A stretch of 64,000 bases of DNA from Caballeronia sp031450805 (GTDB lineage Bacteria; Pseudomonadota; Gammaproteobacteria; Burkholderiales; Burkholderiaceae): positions 62,001 through 126,000 of the forward strand of contig NZ_JARTVY010000005.1 of assembly GCF_031450805.1 (NCBI RefSeq), given 5' to 3'. Within the stretch, counting starts at the first letter, position 1; every line of letters begins with the position of its first letter. Below, piece by piece: positions 63,331 to 64,000 of the stretch. Below the pieces are notes generated by a model that worked only from the letters and a program-made list of their open reading frames with translations, had not been told where the DNA came from and searched no databases. The translations under genes were made by a program, and so were the position numbers.

Positions 63331-63945
63331 TCAATCTGTTGATGCGCGCGGGCCGTATGCGCCGCTCGCGGTGTCGTGTTTCGCGGTCTCGCTGACGAGA
63401 CCCGCCGAGCCGAATCGCCAGTCGATTTCGGCCCAGTCCGCATAGCTCAGGTAACGCCGCGCCGCGGGCAGGATCACGCCCTGTTCGCGGCCCATCCATT
63501 CGTGGACGGTGCGCGCATAGGCGAAGAGCGACGCTTCGACAAGCTCGGGCGCGGGCGCGTCGTGCGACTCTCGTCCGACCATTCGCGCGAGCTCGTGGAG
63601 CATGTCGTCATCGCGCTGATGCAGCCGCTCGAGTTCGGCCAGTTCCGCGTTCACGCGCGATGTGCGCTTGCGCAGCCGCCTGAACAACGCGGCCTTTCGC
63701 TTCGCATGGATACTGCCCGCCGACAGCCGATGCAGCCTCCGAACGATCTCGCGCATCGTTTCCACCGATGGATGCTCGCCCCGCTTCGCCGCCGCGCCGA
63801 TCGTGTCGAGGCACTCGTGCAGCGTCTCGGGGAGCGTGCGATGCGCGTGCAGCAGCGCGCCGATCGACGCCGTCACCGCGGGCCGCTCGTCGGTTTCGCA
63901 GGACAGCACGGCCGGACGCAATGCGTCGCTCATGCGGTCGTTCAT
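63331..63945 (-). CDS. Hemerythrin-like domain protein
   Basis: A 204-residue helical protein with His/Glu spacing typical of hemerythrin-like domains: SIGALLHAHRTLPETLHECL, HQRDDDMLHELARMVGRESH and TVHEWMGREQGVILPAARRY, the last matching the C-terminal HxxxE...LPAA signature. Not every iron ligand can be assigned with confidence. Such proteins sense or store O2 or NO, or protect iron enzymes. It is the first gene of the leftward run, 14 bp before the QOR gene; only 55 bases of its upstream region are inside the window. An ATG at 63933 is an alternative start. Confidence 0.78.
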   Translation of the reverse strand: MNDRMSDALRPAVLSCETDERPAVTASIGALLHAHRTLPETLHECLDTIGAAAKRGEHPSVETMREIVRRLHRLSAGSIHAKRKAALFRRLRKRTSRVNAELAELERLHQRDDDMLHELARMVGRESHDAPAPELVEASLFAYARTVHEWMGREQGVILPAARRYLSYADWAEIDWRFGSAGLVSETAKHDTASGAYGPRASTD

Positions 63946-64000
63946 TGCGGTCGTGGCCGTTGGCGTCGGGCTCGCGCTCGTGCAAACGAGATCGCATCCG

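Overview
The window is GC-rich DNA from a beta-proteobacterium of the Burkholderiaceae, most likely Paraburkholderia, Caballeronia or Burkholderia. The pointers are the T6SS gene set, the methylcitrate genes of the AcnD/PrpF type, many LysR regulators, and an intergenic CTTTCTTTGGTTACTTTCTTTGC element typical of these genomes. Genus is an inference; no rRNA or other phylogenetic marker is present.

Region 1 (1-30244) is a nearly complete type VI secretion locus. tssL (cut by the window edge), tssK and tssJ run leftward. Rightward from 2436 comes an exported TPR-CHAT peptidase-like protein, then a two-partner secretion pair (TpsB transporter and a 2003-residue TpsA exoprotein), then tssA, a DUF6484 gene, a broken DUF2169 gene, a HEAT-repeat TIGR02270 gene, tssB and tssC. 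After a 600-bp gene-free stretch, the genes hcp-like, tssE, tssF, tssG, tssH(clpV), tagH and a PP2C phosphatase form a leftward operon. Rightward hcp and vgrG close the locus. tssM is presumably just left of the window. The CHAT/TpsB/TpsA block placed between tssJ and tssA is the most unusual feature.

Region 2 (30500-41510) is mixed metabolic DNA: an SDR/LysR pair, a LysR-MFS-M81 peptidase-Tat hydrolase cluster, a Tat lipoprotein glycoside hydrolase with a structured leader, another SDR, and a GH13 trehalose-synthase-like enzyme.

Region 3 (41640-51811) holds a DUF4142-cupredoxin-ECF sigma operon followed by a manganese (yybP-ykoY) riboswitch and mntP. Next come a deletion scar that joins the 3' ends of a lysR and an MFS gene, an opine/D-amino-acid-oxidase-like cluster whose alpha subunit carries an in-frame amber codon, its LysR regulator, small exported proteins and an ATP-grasp protein.

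Region 4 (51829-63945) is a run of twelve leftward genes. Upstream are a hemerythrin-like protein, quinone oxidoreductase, TauD-like dioxygenase, BKACE condensing/cleaving enzyme, MFS transporter, small hydrolase, a 56-residue unannotated protein and a Rieske ferredoxin. Downstream are prpB, prpC, acnD and prpF of the 2-methylcitrate cycle. The layout suggests a catabolic route that ends in propionyl-CoA.
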